Below the pieces are notes generated by a model that saw nothing but the letters and a program-made list of their open reading frames with translations, did no database searches and was not told where the DNA came from. Positions 17,938-26,399 of a DNA stretch of 64,000 nucleotides are shown in pieces. Where the stretch lies: the NCBI RefSeq assembly GCF_903181435.1, contig NZ_CAEUHO010000001.1, forward strand, positions 806,001-870,000, in the 5' to 3' direction. The first letter of the stretch is position 1. Each line of letters opens with the position of its first letter. The stretch comes from Bacteroides acidifaciens. Lineage in GTDB: Bacteria > Bacteroidota > Bacteroidia > Bacteroidales > Bacteroidaceae. The position numbers were made by a program, and so were the translations under genes.

Positions 17938-19191
17938 ATGCAGCTATTAAAACAAATATGGAACGAACGCCGGTCGAACGGATGGTTGTGGACAGAGTTA
18001 TTACTTGTTTTTGTTGTCCTGTGGTATGTAGTCGACTGGACATATGTGACCGCCCGTACCTATTATGAACCGGTAGGGTTTGATATTACCGATACCTACT
18101 ATCTGGAGCTTAGCCTGAAAAATAACAAGAGCAACTCCTATATCCCTAAAGATAAAAAGAATACCACGTTGGGGCAGGACATTACTGAACTGGTAAACCG
18201 TCTTCAACGATTGCCGGAAGTGGAAGCAGTTTCCATATCCAATAATGCACGTCCTTATATCGGAAGTAATTCCGGTAGTATATTGCGTGTTGATACCGTA
18301 GTCCGTAATCCCTTGCGGCGTACGATGACTCCTGAGTTTTTTCAGGTATTCCGTTACCAAAGCGCAGATGGTCGTGGTTATGAACCGTTGGTACAGGCTT
18401 TGAAAAACGGGAATGTGGTAGTTAGTGGGAATTTTTGGCCGGATGATTATAAGGGTGACCGCACATTATTGGGCAAGGAAATGGTGAATGTGGATGATTC
18501 TACCCAAGTGCACAAGATAGGAGCTGTATCGGCAAAAGTTCGCTACAATGATTTTTGGCCTAATTATAGCGATATTTATATAGCTAATGCTTTCACTGAA
18601 AAGCAAATGGCTGAGCTTGATGATGACTTTTATCCTTCCAGCCTGGAAGTTTGCTTGCGGGTGAAGCCGGGTACTAGTAAAGACTTTCCGGAACATTTGA
18701 TGAATCTGTCAGCCAGCCAGTTGAGTGTTGGTAATCTGTTCATTCTGAAAGTACATGATTATGAAAATATACGGAATGACTTTCAACAGGGTAATTACAA
18801 TCAGGTACAGGTTCGTTTCTGGATGATGGGCTTTCTGTTGCTGAATATCCTGTTGGGGATTGTCGGTACATTCTGGTTCCGCACGCAACATCGCCGTTCC
18901 GAATTGGCTCTTCGTGTGGCGGTCGGCTCAAGCCGGATGCAACTTTGGGGGCGACTGAACAAAGAAGGACTGTTACTGCTTACTTTGGCGGCTTTGCCTG
19001 CTGCCGTGATTTGCTATAACATAGGCTACCTGGATTTAACTGGCGGATATATGGAATGGGGAATTACCCGTTTCCTTATAACGTTTGTCGTAACTTATTT
19101 CCTGATGGCTGTGATGATACTGGCCGGTATTTGGTTTCCTGCCCGTCAGGCAATCCGCATACAGCCGGCAGAAGCATTGCGCGAGGAATAA
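17938..19191 (+). CDS. FtsX/MacB-type ABC permease (second of two)
   Basis: A 417-residue permease related to the preceding one. Membrane segments lie at about residues 17-40, 290-312, 337-362 and 378-402, with a periplasmic domain between the first and second. The family coupling motif appears as SELALRVAVGSSRMQL, and the C-terminus ARQAIRIQPAEALREE matches the family tail. It is the last gene before a terminator-like hairpin at 19208-19262, so it likely closes the adaptor-ATPase-permease-permease unit. Confidence 0.9.
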   Translation: MQLLKQIWNERRSNGWLWTELLLVFVVLWYVVDWTYVTARTYYEPVGFDITDTYYLELSLKNNKSNSYIPKDKKNTTLGQDITELVNRLQRLPEVEAVSISNNARPYIGSNSGSILRVDTVVRNPLRRTMTPEFFQVFRYQSADGRGYEPLVQALKNGNVVVSGNFWPDDYKGDRTLLGKEMVNVDDSTQVHKIGAVSAKVRYNDFWPNYSDIYIANAFTEKQMAELDDDFYPSSLEVCLRVKPGTSKDFPEHLMNLSASQLSVGNLFILKVHDYENIRNDFQQGNYNQVQVRFWMMGFLLLNILLGIVGTFWFRTQHRRSELALRVAVGSSRMQLWGRLNKEGLLLLTLAALPAAVICYNIGYLDLTGGYMEWGITRFLITFVVTYFLMAVMILAGIWFPARQAIRIQPAEALREE

Positions 19192-19204
19192 AAAAATAAG
19201 GCTA

Positions 19205-19271
19205 TTTGCATTGTTTTCAATATAATAACTTATCTTTGTGCGCATAATACTGAAAACAATGCAGTTTTTTT
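19205..19271 (+). promoter_or_regulatory. terminator hairpin enclosing the promoter of the sensor kinase gene
   Basis: Perfect 12-bp arms GCATTGTTTTCA (19208-19219) and TGAAAACAATGC (19251-19262) are followed by AG and seven T residues: a good terminator for the permease operon. Inside the 31-bp loop lies a perfect -7 box TATCTTTG (19231-19238), with a TTTG at 19205-19208 as a possible -33 box. A transcript starting near 19245 would carry only the right arm and would not be terminated. Confidence 0.65.
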
Positions 19272-19275
19272 GCTT

Positions 19276-21888
19276 ATGAATAGACGATATTACTGTTTGT
19301 TTGTAGTTCTCTTTTTAGCTGTCCTCGTTCAGGCGGTAGCTTCGGAAAGTACATTCAATATACTCTTCATCCAGTCATATACTTCTCAGACTCCTTGGCA
19401 CAGTGACCTTAATCAAGGTTTGGTGAAAGGATTCAGAGAGAGCGGGGTGAAGGTGAATATTACGACAGAATATCTGGACGCTGACTTCTGGGCATTCAAT
19501 TCGGAGAAAGTAATCATGCGTCGTTTTTGCGAACGTGCCCGTGAGCGTCGGACGGACTTGATTGTAACGGCGAGCGATGAGGCTTTCTATACACTCTTCG
19601 CATGCGGAGACTCGCTGCCATTGCAGGTTCCGGTTGTCTTTTTCGGTATCAAGTATCCTGACGCAAAACTGCTTGCAGCTCACCCCAATGTCTGCGGATT
19701 CACGACCAATCCCGATTTTGATGTCATTCTGCGTCATGCGCAAAAGATATTTCCCCAGCGAAAAGATGTTGTTTGCGTGATAGATAATAGTTTTCTGAGT
19801 AACAAAGGTTGCGATGACTTTGAAGAAGGGTGGGAAATCTTCCAACAGGATAACCCGGATTATAGCATGAAAATTTATAATACTCAGAATCATACCACCA
19901 GTCACATTATTGCGGCAATTTGTTATCCGAGCAATAGCTACGGGCGCATTGTGATTGCTCCCAAATGGTCGCCTTTCCTTTCGTTCGTAGGCAAAAACTC
20001 CAAAGCTCCGGTGTTCTCAACCCAGACTGTGGGACTGACCAACGGTGTCTTCTGCGCCTATGACAGCGATGCCTATGCTTCTGCGTTTATGGCAGGTCAA
20101 AGAGCTTCACAGGTATTGAAAGGGACTTCTCCACTGAGTATCGGAGTGACACAAGCCGAACAGGGATTTATATACGACTACAAGCAACTGGAATTTTTCC
20201 ATGTTGACCCCGATAAAGCGACAGCTGCTGGCGGAATCATTGTCAACGAACCCTATTGGGAGAAATACAAATTCCTCTTCATCCTTCTCTATCCGTCCAT
20301 CCTGGCCTTATTGATAGCATCTATCGTATGGCTGATGCGTGCCAACCGTCGCGAATCCAAACGACGGATACAAGTCCAGACCCGCCTGCTCGTACAGAAC
20401 AAACTGGTAGAACAGCGCAATGAGTTTGACAATGTTTTCCACTCCATCCGCGATGGCGTGATAACGTATGATACAGACCTACATATCCATTTCACGAACC
20501 GTTCTTTGTTGAGGATGCTCCATCTGCCGTATGAGTCGGGCGGACGTTTTTATGAAGGGATGGTGGCAGGCAGTATTTTCAATATCTATCATGAAGGGCA
20601 AAATATTCTTCATAAAATGCTGAAACAGGTAGCCCGTACGGGAGAGAGCGTACAGATACCACAAGGCTCTTTTATGAAAGAAGTGTACAGTGAGAATTAC
20701 TTCCCGGTATCCGGAGAAATCGTTCCGATTTATTCGAAAGGGGGAATTACGGGCATGGCTCTTTCCGCACGTAACATCTCGGATGAAGAAATGCAGAAAC
20801 GTTTCTTTGATATGGCACTGGATGAAAGTTCCATATACCCGTGGCAGTTTGATATGAAAACCAATTGCTTTATTTTCCCGCAAGGTTTCCTTGTGCGGAT
20901 GGGATATGACGAATCAGTCACTACCATCACCCGTGAAGAGATGAACTGTACGATTCATCCGGACGATTTGAAGGAAATCGTTCCTCAATTTGACAAGGCA
21001 TTGACAGGAGAGAATAAGAATCCCCGTCTGAGTTTCCGCCAACGCAATGTGAATGGTGAATATGAGTGGTGGGAATACCGTTCTTCAGCTATCGGCGGTC
21101 TGACACAGGATTCACTGTACGGCATATTGGGTGTGTGTCAAAGCATCCAGCGATATAAGACAGCCGAACAGGAAATGAGGGAAGCGCGCGATAAAGCTCT
21201 CCAGGCAGATAAACTGAAATCTGCTTTCCTCGCCAATATGAGCCACGAGATTCGTACTCCGTTGAATGCCATTGTAGGCTTCTCCGACTTGTTGAGTGAT
21301 ACAAGCGGCTTCACGGAAGAAGAAATTGCCCAGTTTATAGCGACTATTAACAAGAACTGTGGCCTGTTGCTGACATTGATAAACGACATTCTTGATTTGT
21401 CCCGTATCGAGTCCGGCACGATGGAATTCATGTTTGCAGACCATAACCTGCCTTTACTTTTAAAGACCGTCCACGATTCGCAAAGGCTGAACATGCCGTC
21501 GGGCGTAGAACTGGTATTGCGTATGCCCGAAAGCGACAAGAAATATCTGAAAACAGATAATGTCCGCTTGCAGCAGGTAGTCAATAACCTGATTAATAAC
21601 GCTGCCAAGTTTACGAGTAGCGGGTTTATCACTTTCGGCTATGAAGAAGATGAAGTCCCCGGATATACCCGTATTTTTGTAGAAGATACAGGTGTCGGCA
21701 TTTCAGAAGAGGGCATCCGGCATATTTTCGAACGGTTCTATAAAGTCGATAACTTCACGCAAGGAGCCGGACTGGGGTTGAGTATCTGCCAAACTATCAT
21801 CGAACGTCTGAAAGGTTCCATCTCCGTGACTTCCGAGGTAGGTAAAGGTACTCGTTTCACCGTACGCCTTCCCAACCATTACGAATAA
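19276..21888 (+). CDS. membrane sensor histidine kinase with ABC substrate-binding-like input domain and PAS domains
   Basis: About 870 residues, started at the ATG 19276 (a TTG at 19270 is also open). The order is signal peptide (to about VASES), a periplasmic ABC-substrate-binding-like domain of about 290 residues, one membrane segment (FLFILLYPSILALLIASIVW, about 335-355) and two PAS-like domains. The kinase core follows, with phospho-accepting His in ANMSHEIRTPLNAI. The ATPase boxes are NNLINNAAKF, EDTGVGI and GAGLGLSI. No receiver domain is attached and no dedicated regulator sits next to it. It lies between the permeases and tolC, which suggests that it senses a pump-related ligand; that link is inference. 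Confidence 0.87.
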   Translation: MNRRYYCLFVVLFLAVLVQAVASESTFNILFIQSYTSQTPWHSDLNQGLVKGFRESGVKVNITTEYLDADFWAFNSEKVIMRRFCERARERRTDLIVTASDEAFYTLFACGDSLPLQVPVVFFGIKYPDAKLLAAHPNVCGFTTNPDFDVILRHAQKIFPQRKDVVCVIDNSFLSNKGCDDFEEGWEIFQQDNPDYSMKIYNTQNHTTSHIIAAICYPSNSYGRIVIAPKWSPFLSFVGKNSKAPVFSTQTVGLTNGVFCAYDSDAYASAFMAGQRASQVLKGTSPLSIGVTQAEQGFIYDYKQLEFFHVDPDKATAAGGIIVNEPYWEKYKFLFILLYPSILALLIASIVWLMRANRRESKRRIQVQTRLLVQNKLVEQRNEFDNVFHSIRDGVITYDTDLHIHFTNRSLLRMLHLPYESGGRFYEGMVAGSIFNIYHEGQNILHKMLKQVARTGESVQIPQGSFMKEVYSENYFPVSGEIVPIYSKGGITGMALSARNISDEEMQKRFFDMALDESSIYPWQFDMKTNCFIFPQGFLVRMGYDESVTTITREEMNCTIHPDDLKEIVPQFDKALTGENKNPRLSFRQRNVNGEYEWWEYRSSAIGGLTQDSLYGILGVCQSIQRYKTAEQEMREARDKALQADKLKSAFLANMSHEIRTPLNAIVGFSDLLSDTSGFTEEEIAQFIATINKNCGLLLTLINDILDLSRIESGTMEFMFADHNLPLLLKTVHDSQRLNMPSGVELVLRMPESDKKYLKTDNVRLQQVVNNLINNAAKFTSSGFITFGYEEDEVPGYTRIFVEDTGVGISEEGIRHIFERFYKVDNFTQGAGLGLSICQTIIERLKGSISVTSEVGKGTRFTVRLPNHYE

Positions 21889-21910
21889 TCCCGAACGTTC
21901 GTTTTTGCGT

Positions 21911-21990
21911 ATAGTGTCCGAAAATGAACACTATGCTTATCTTGTAACCGATTGGAAATAAATGCTTTATTCTTTTGGCACATCGTTTGA
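21911..21990 (+). promoter_or_regulatory. palindromic activator site and sigma-54-like promoter upstream of tolC
   Basis: The palindrome AGTGTCCGAAAATGAACACT (21913-21932) is followed by TGGCAC-N5-TTGA (21976-21990). This matches the sigma-54 consensus TGGCAC-N5-TTGC except for the last base. The predicted transcription start near 22002 leaves a short leader before the ATG at 22020. The same palindrome sits at the same distance upstream of the adaptor gene at 14600. Confidence 0.65.
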
Positions 21991-22019
21991 TTCTCCTTTA
22001 GTGGAAAATACTGTGCATA

Positions 22020-23510
22020 ATGAAAAAGAAAAGTATATTAGTAGCTCTTGCCGCAGTTTGCCTTCCATTGGCATTGTCGGCTCAGAAAGAAGGACAGAAA
22101 GAAAGGGAGATAACCTTAAATGAAGCTATCGCAATGGCACGTTCGCAATCCGTTGATGCAGCCGTTGCACTGAATGAACTGAAAACCGCCTATTGGGAGT
22201 ACCGTACCTTCCGTGCCGACCTTCTGCCGGAAGTCAATCTCACCGGCACTTTGCCCAATTACAATAAATCATACAGTTCTTATCAGAATTCCAATGGTTC
22301 CTACAGCTTCGTCCGCAACAGTGCACTGGGGCTTTCCGGCGAACTTTCCATCGACCAGAACATTTGGCTGACCGGCGGTAAACTCTCTCTGACTTCCTCT
22401 CTCAACTATATGAAACAACTCGGTTCCGGTGGTGACCGCCAGTTTATGTCCGTCCCCGTAACCTTGAAACTTACACAACCCATCTTTGGAGTGAACAACA
22501 TCAAGTGGGACAGGCGCATCGAACCGGTGCGCTATGCGGAAGCGAAAGCGGCTTTTATCACCGCTACTGAAGAAGTGACGATGCGCGCCATTACCTATTA
22601 CTTCAATCTCCTGCTGGCAAGAGAAAACCAGGGCACCGCCCAACAGAACCGGAAAAACGCCGACCACCTCTACGAAGTAGCCCTTGCCAAACGGAAGATG
22701 GGGCAGATTTCCGAAAACGAACTCCTGCAACTCAAACTTTCCGCCCTGAACGCGAAAGCGGCCTTGACGGAAGCGGAGAGCGACTTGAATGCCAAGATGT
22801 TCCAGCTCCGTGCCTTCCTGGGAGTAGGAGAGGATGAGATACTCCGTCCTGTCATTCCCGAAGCCGTAGACGGCTCAAAGATGGAATATAATAGGGTATT
22901 GAACAAAGCGCTCGAACGTAACTCATTCGCGCAGAATATCCGTCGCCGCCAGTTGGAAGCCGATTATGAAGTGGCTACGGCACGGGGCAACTTGCGTAGC
23001 GTCGACCTCTTTGCCAGCATAGGATATACCGGAGAAAACCGTAATTTCCCCACCGTCTATAAAAACTTGCAAGATAACCAGATAGTACAGGTAGGCGTCA
23101 AAATACCTATCCTGGATTGGGGAAAACGCCGTGGCAAGGTTCGTGTAGCCAAAAGCAACCGTGATGTGGTACTTTCAAAGATTCGCCAAGAACAGATTAA
23201 TTTCAATCAGGATATTTTCCTGCTGGTGGAACATTTCAACAATCAGGCACAACAGTTGACTATCGCCAAAGAAGCCGACGCTATCGCCCAGCAACGTTAC
23301 AAGACCAGTATCGAAACTTTCCTGATAGGCAAGATTAATACCCTCGACCTAAACGACGCTCAGAACTCAAAAGACCAGGCAAGACAAAAACATATTTCCG
23401 AACTTTATTATTATTGGTATTATTTCTACCAAATCCGCAGCCTGACGCTTTGGGATTTCCGTACCAACACCGAACTGGAAGCTGATTTTGATGAAATTAT
23501 CCGGCAATAA
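22020..23510 (+). CDS. TolC-family outer-membrane efflux protein
   Basis: A 496-residue outer-membrane factor. A signal peptide (residues 1-21, ending LALSAQ) precedes two repeats rich in long heptad helices, the pattern of TolC/OEP proteins that form the trimeric exit duct. Length and end (about 30 residues after the last long helix) are normal. It is separated from the pump genes by the sensor kinase gene but completes the tripartite set adaptor, ABC motor and duct. Its upstream region carries a sigma-54-type promoter with a palindromic activator site, and an NtrC-type regulator follows 97 bp downstream. Confidence 0.9.
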   Translation: MKKKSILVALAAVCLPLALSAQKEGQKEREITLNEAIAMARSQSVDAAVALNELKTAYWEYRTFRADLLPEVNLTGTLPNYNKSYSSYQNSNGSYSFVRNSALGLSGELSIDQNIWLTGGKLSLTSSLNYMKQLGSGGDRQFMSVPVTLKLTQPIFGVNNIKWDRRIEPVRYAEAKAAFITATEEVTMRAITYYFNLLLARENQGTAQQNRKNADHLYEVALAKRKMGQISENELLQLKLSALNAKAALTEAESDLNAKMFQLRAFLGVGEDEILRPVIPEAVDGSKMEYNRVLNKALERNSFAQNIRRRQLEADYEVATARGNLRSVDLFASIGYTGENRNFPTVYKNLQDNQIVQVGVKIPILDWGKRRGKVRVAKSNRDVVLSKIRQEQINFNQDIFLLVEHFNNQAQQLTIAKEADAIAQQRYKTSIETFLIGKINTLDLNDAQNSKDQARQKHISELYYYWYYFYQIRSLTLWDFRTNTELEADFDEIIRQ

Positions 23511-23607
23511 AAAGCGGAAAGCATGATGTCCGTTAGTAATTTTTTGTAGATTTGCAATATCATAAAGATACTGTAACTATCTTCCCTGATAAATAAAGAC
23601 ACGAATC

Positions 23608-24957
23608 ATGATTCTGATAATTGACGATGACAGCGCAGTGCGCTCTTCCCTCAGCTTCATGCTGAAGCGGGCAGGGTATGAGGCACAGGCAGTTCCCTCT
23701 CCCCAGGAAGCCATGGATGTGGTGCGTTCCGTAACTCCTGACTTAATCTTGATGGATATGAATTTCACCCTTTCCACAACGGGCGAAGAAGGTCTGACTT
23801 TGCTCAAGCAAGTAAAGATATTCCGTCCCGAAACTCCGGTTATATTGATGACCGCTTGGGGAAGTATCCAACTTGCCGTGCAGGGAATGCAGGCAGGTGC
23901 TTTCGACTTCATCACAAAACCCTGGAACAACGCCGCCCTGTTGCAACGAATCGAAACCGCCTTGGAACTCTCAACGACTTCTAAAGAAACTACACAGGAA
24001 CAAAGCGACTCCTTCGACCGCAGCCATATCATCGGACGCAGCCAAGGTCTGACGGACGTATTGAATACCATCGCCCGTATCGCAAATACCAACGCTTCCG
24101 TGCTAATCACGGGCGAGAGCGGGACAGGCAAAGAACTAATAGCCGAAGCCATCCATATCAACAGCCAGCGTGCGAAGCACCCGTTTGTAAAAGTCAATTT
24201 GGGCGGTATTTCCCAAAGCCTGTTCGAGAGTGAAATGTTCGGGCATAAGAAAGGAGCTTTCACTGATGCTTCCGCCGACCGTATCGGACGTTTCGAAATG
24301 GCGAACAAAGGAACTATCTTCTTGGATGAAATCGGTGACCTCGACCCTTCCTGCCAGGTGAAACTGTTGCGTGTATTGCAAGACCAGACTTTCGAGGTTC
24401 TCGGCGACAGCCGTCCCCGCAAGACCGACATCCGTGTAGTCTCCGCCACCAATGCCGACCTGCGCAAGATGGTGAGCGAACGCTCTTTCCGCGAAGACCT
24501 GTTCTACCGCATCAACCTGATAACTGTAAAACTGCCCGCCTTGCGCGAACGCCGCGAAGACATCCCGCTGCTGGCACGTCATTTTGCCGACCGTCAGGCT
24601 GCAATCAACGGATTACCTCACACGGACTTCTCTGCCGACGCCATGCAATTCCTGAGCCGTTTGCCTTTCCCCGGAAATATCCGTGAACTGAAGAATTTGG
24701 TAGAAAGAACCATACTGGTAAGTGGCAAACCACTTCTCGACGCTTCCGACTTCGACGCCCAATACATTCGCCACGACGATGCAAGAGCAGTCGAAGGCGC
24801 ATCCCTGGCAGGTATGACATTGGATGAGATAGAACGGCAGACCATCCTTCAAGCACTGGAACGTTACAAAGGAAATTTGAGTCAGGTAGCTACGGCATTG
24901 GGTATCAGCCGTGCCGCCCTCTACCGCCGTCTCGAAAAATATAATATTACTGTATAG
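23608..24957 (+). CDS. NtrC-family sigma-54-dependent response regulator
   Basis: A 449-residue activator: receiver domain (phospho-acceptor Asp50 in LILMDMNF), AAA+ sigma-54-interaction domain (about 145-375) and Fis-type helix-turn-helix (GNLSQVATALGISRAALYRR). Walker A is GESGTGKE and Walker B is GTIFLDEIGD. The sigma-54-contacting loop, normally GAFTGA, reads GAFTDA here. The receiver has a few extra residues just after Asp50. It forms an operon with the kinase gene 23 bp downstream. Palindromes before both efflux promoters are natural binding sites. A TAGATTTG box (23547-23554) may be its own promoter. Confidence 0.92.
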   Translation: MILIIDDDSAVRSSLSFMLKRAGYEAQAVPSPQEAMDVVRSVTPDLILMDMNFTLSTTGEEGLTLLKQVKIFRPETPVILMTAWGSIQLAVQGMQAGAFDFITKPWNNAALLQRIETALELSTTSKETTQEQSDSFDRSHIIGRSQGLTDVLNTIARIANTNASVLITGESGTGKELIAEAIHINSQRAKHPFVKVNLGGISQSLFESEMFGHKKGAFTDASADRIGRFEMANKGTIFLDEIGDLDPSCQVKLLRVLQDQTFEVLGDSRPRKTDIRVVSATNADLRKMVSERSFREDLFYRINLITVKLPALRERREDIPLLARHFADRQAAINGLPHTDFSADAMQFLSRLPFPGNIRELKNLVERTILVSGKPLLDASDFDAQYIRHDDARAVEGASLAGMTLDEIERQTILQALERYKGNLSQVATALGISRAALYRRLEKYNITV

Positions 24958-24980
24958 GTAACCATTAACCACAGATAAAC

Positions 24981-26294
24981 GTGCGTATAAAAGGATTTTT
25001 CTACATACTTGTCTTTCTGTTGCTGGCATTGGGTAGTGTATTGCTGCTCCTTTCCAGTCAACTGAATGTAGTCTTCTTCTATATAGGAGAGGGGTTGATA
25101 CTTTTCATCCTCATTTATCTGACCTTTTTCTATCGCAAGCTCGTAAAACCTTTAAATACCATCGGAAGCGGCATGGACTTGCTGCGCGAGCAGGATTTCA
25201 GCAGCCGCCTCAGTCCGGTGGGACAATACGAAGCCGACCGTGTCGTAAATGTCTTCAACCGCATGATGGAACAACTCAAGAACGAACGTCTCCGTCTGCG
25301 CGAACAAAATCACTTTCTCGACCTGCTGATTAACGCTTCCCCGATGGGGGTCATTATCACAACCCTCGACGACGACCTCTCGCAACTAAACCCGATGGCA
25401 TTGAAAATGCTCGGTGTCCGTCTGGAAGACGTACAAGGCAAGAAGATGAAAGAGATAGACTCCCCGCTAGCCATGGAGCTGGCCAACGTCCCGAAAGGCG
25501 AGACAACCACCGTCCGCTTGAACGACTCTAATATCTACCGTTGCACTCACTCTTCCTTTATCGACCATGGATTTCAACACCCTTTCTTCCTCGTAGAAAG
25601 CCTGACGGACGAAGTGATGAAAGCCGAAAAGAAAGCCTACGAGAAGGTAATCCGCATGATAGTCCATGAAGTGAACAACACGACCGCCGGCATCACTTCC
25701 ACACTGGACACCGTAGAACAAGCCCTTTCCACCGAAGAAGGCATGGACGACATCTGCGATGTGATGCGTGTGTGTACCGAACGCAGCTTCTCCATGAGCC
25801 GTTTCATCACCCGCTTTGCCGACGTTGTGAAGATACCCGAGCCTACCGTCTCGCCCGTCAACCTGAACGACCTGGCTTTTACCTGCAAACGTTTCATGGA
25901 AGGAATGTGCAACGACCGCCATATCAAGCTCCGCATGGAACCGGACGAAAGCCTGAAAGATGTCATGGTGGATGCCGCCCTCTTCGAGCAAGTACTTGTG
26001 AACATCATCAAGAACGCCGTCGAAAGCATCGAAACAGACGTCGAAAGCATCAGGACAGACGGAGAAATCATTATCCGTACCTTGTCTCCCGCCACTATCG
26101 AAATCACAGACAACGGCAAAGGCATCAGCAAGGAAACGGAAGCGAAACTGTTCAGCCCTTTCTTCTCTACCAAACCGAACGGGCAGGGCATCGGCCTTAT
26201 CTTTATCCGCGAAGTACTGATGCGCCACGGGTGCACCTTTTCATTGCGGACTTATGCCGACGGATTGACCAAATTTCAGATTGTTTTTCCTTGA
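24981..26294 (+). CDS. NtrB-like membrane sensor histidine kinase with PAS domain
   Basis: A 437-residue kinase started at GTG 24981. No ATG lies near, and the coding sequence begins 23 bp after the regulator stop. Two adjacent membrane segments (residues about 5-25 and 30-52) leave almost no periplasmic part. A HAMP-like linker, a PAS domain (about 110-190) and the catalytic core follow. The phospho-acceptor region is MIVHEVNNTTAGI, unlike the common HExRTP box but typical of kinases paired with NtrC regulators. ATP-binding boxes NIIKNAVESI, TDNGKGI and GQGIGLIF are intact. It should phosphorylate the upstream regulator. Confidence 0.9.
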   Translation: MRIKGFFYILVFLLLALGSVLLLLSSQLNVVFFYIGEGLILFILIYLTFFYRKLVKPLNTIGSGMDLLREQDFSSRLSPVGQYEADRVVNVFNRMMEQLKNERLRLREQNHFLDLLINASPMGVIITTLDDDLSQLNPMALKMLGVRLEDVQGKKMKEIDSPLAMELANVPKGETTTVRLNDSNIYRCTHSSFIDHGFQHPFFLVESLTDEVMKAEKKAYEKVIRMIVHEVNNTTAGITSTLDTVEQALSTEEGMDDICDVMRVCTERSFSMSRFITRFADVVKIPEPTVSPVNLNDLAFTCKRFMEGMCNDRHIKLRMEPDESLKDVMVDAALFEQVLVNIIKNAVESIETDVESIRTDGEIIIRTLSPATIEITDNGKGISKETEAKLFSPFFSTKPNGQGIGLIFIREVLMRHGCTFSLRTYADGLTKFQIVFP

Positions 26295-26354
26295 TTGTGT
26301 TAAATAAGAACAGTTCTTCCGTCAAACAGACCTTTTTTTGAATTCAAATACCCG

Positions 26355-26362
26355 TACCTTTG
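26355..26362 (+). promoter_or_regulatory. -7 promoter box of the DUF5686 gene
   Basis: TACCTTTG fits TAnnTTTG exactly and lies 38 bp before the start codon. No correctly spaced -33 TTTG is evident. Confidence 0.45.
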
Positions 26363-26399
26363 CCCCGCTCAATTCAATAGGATATAAGGTCTGAGATTA

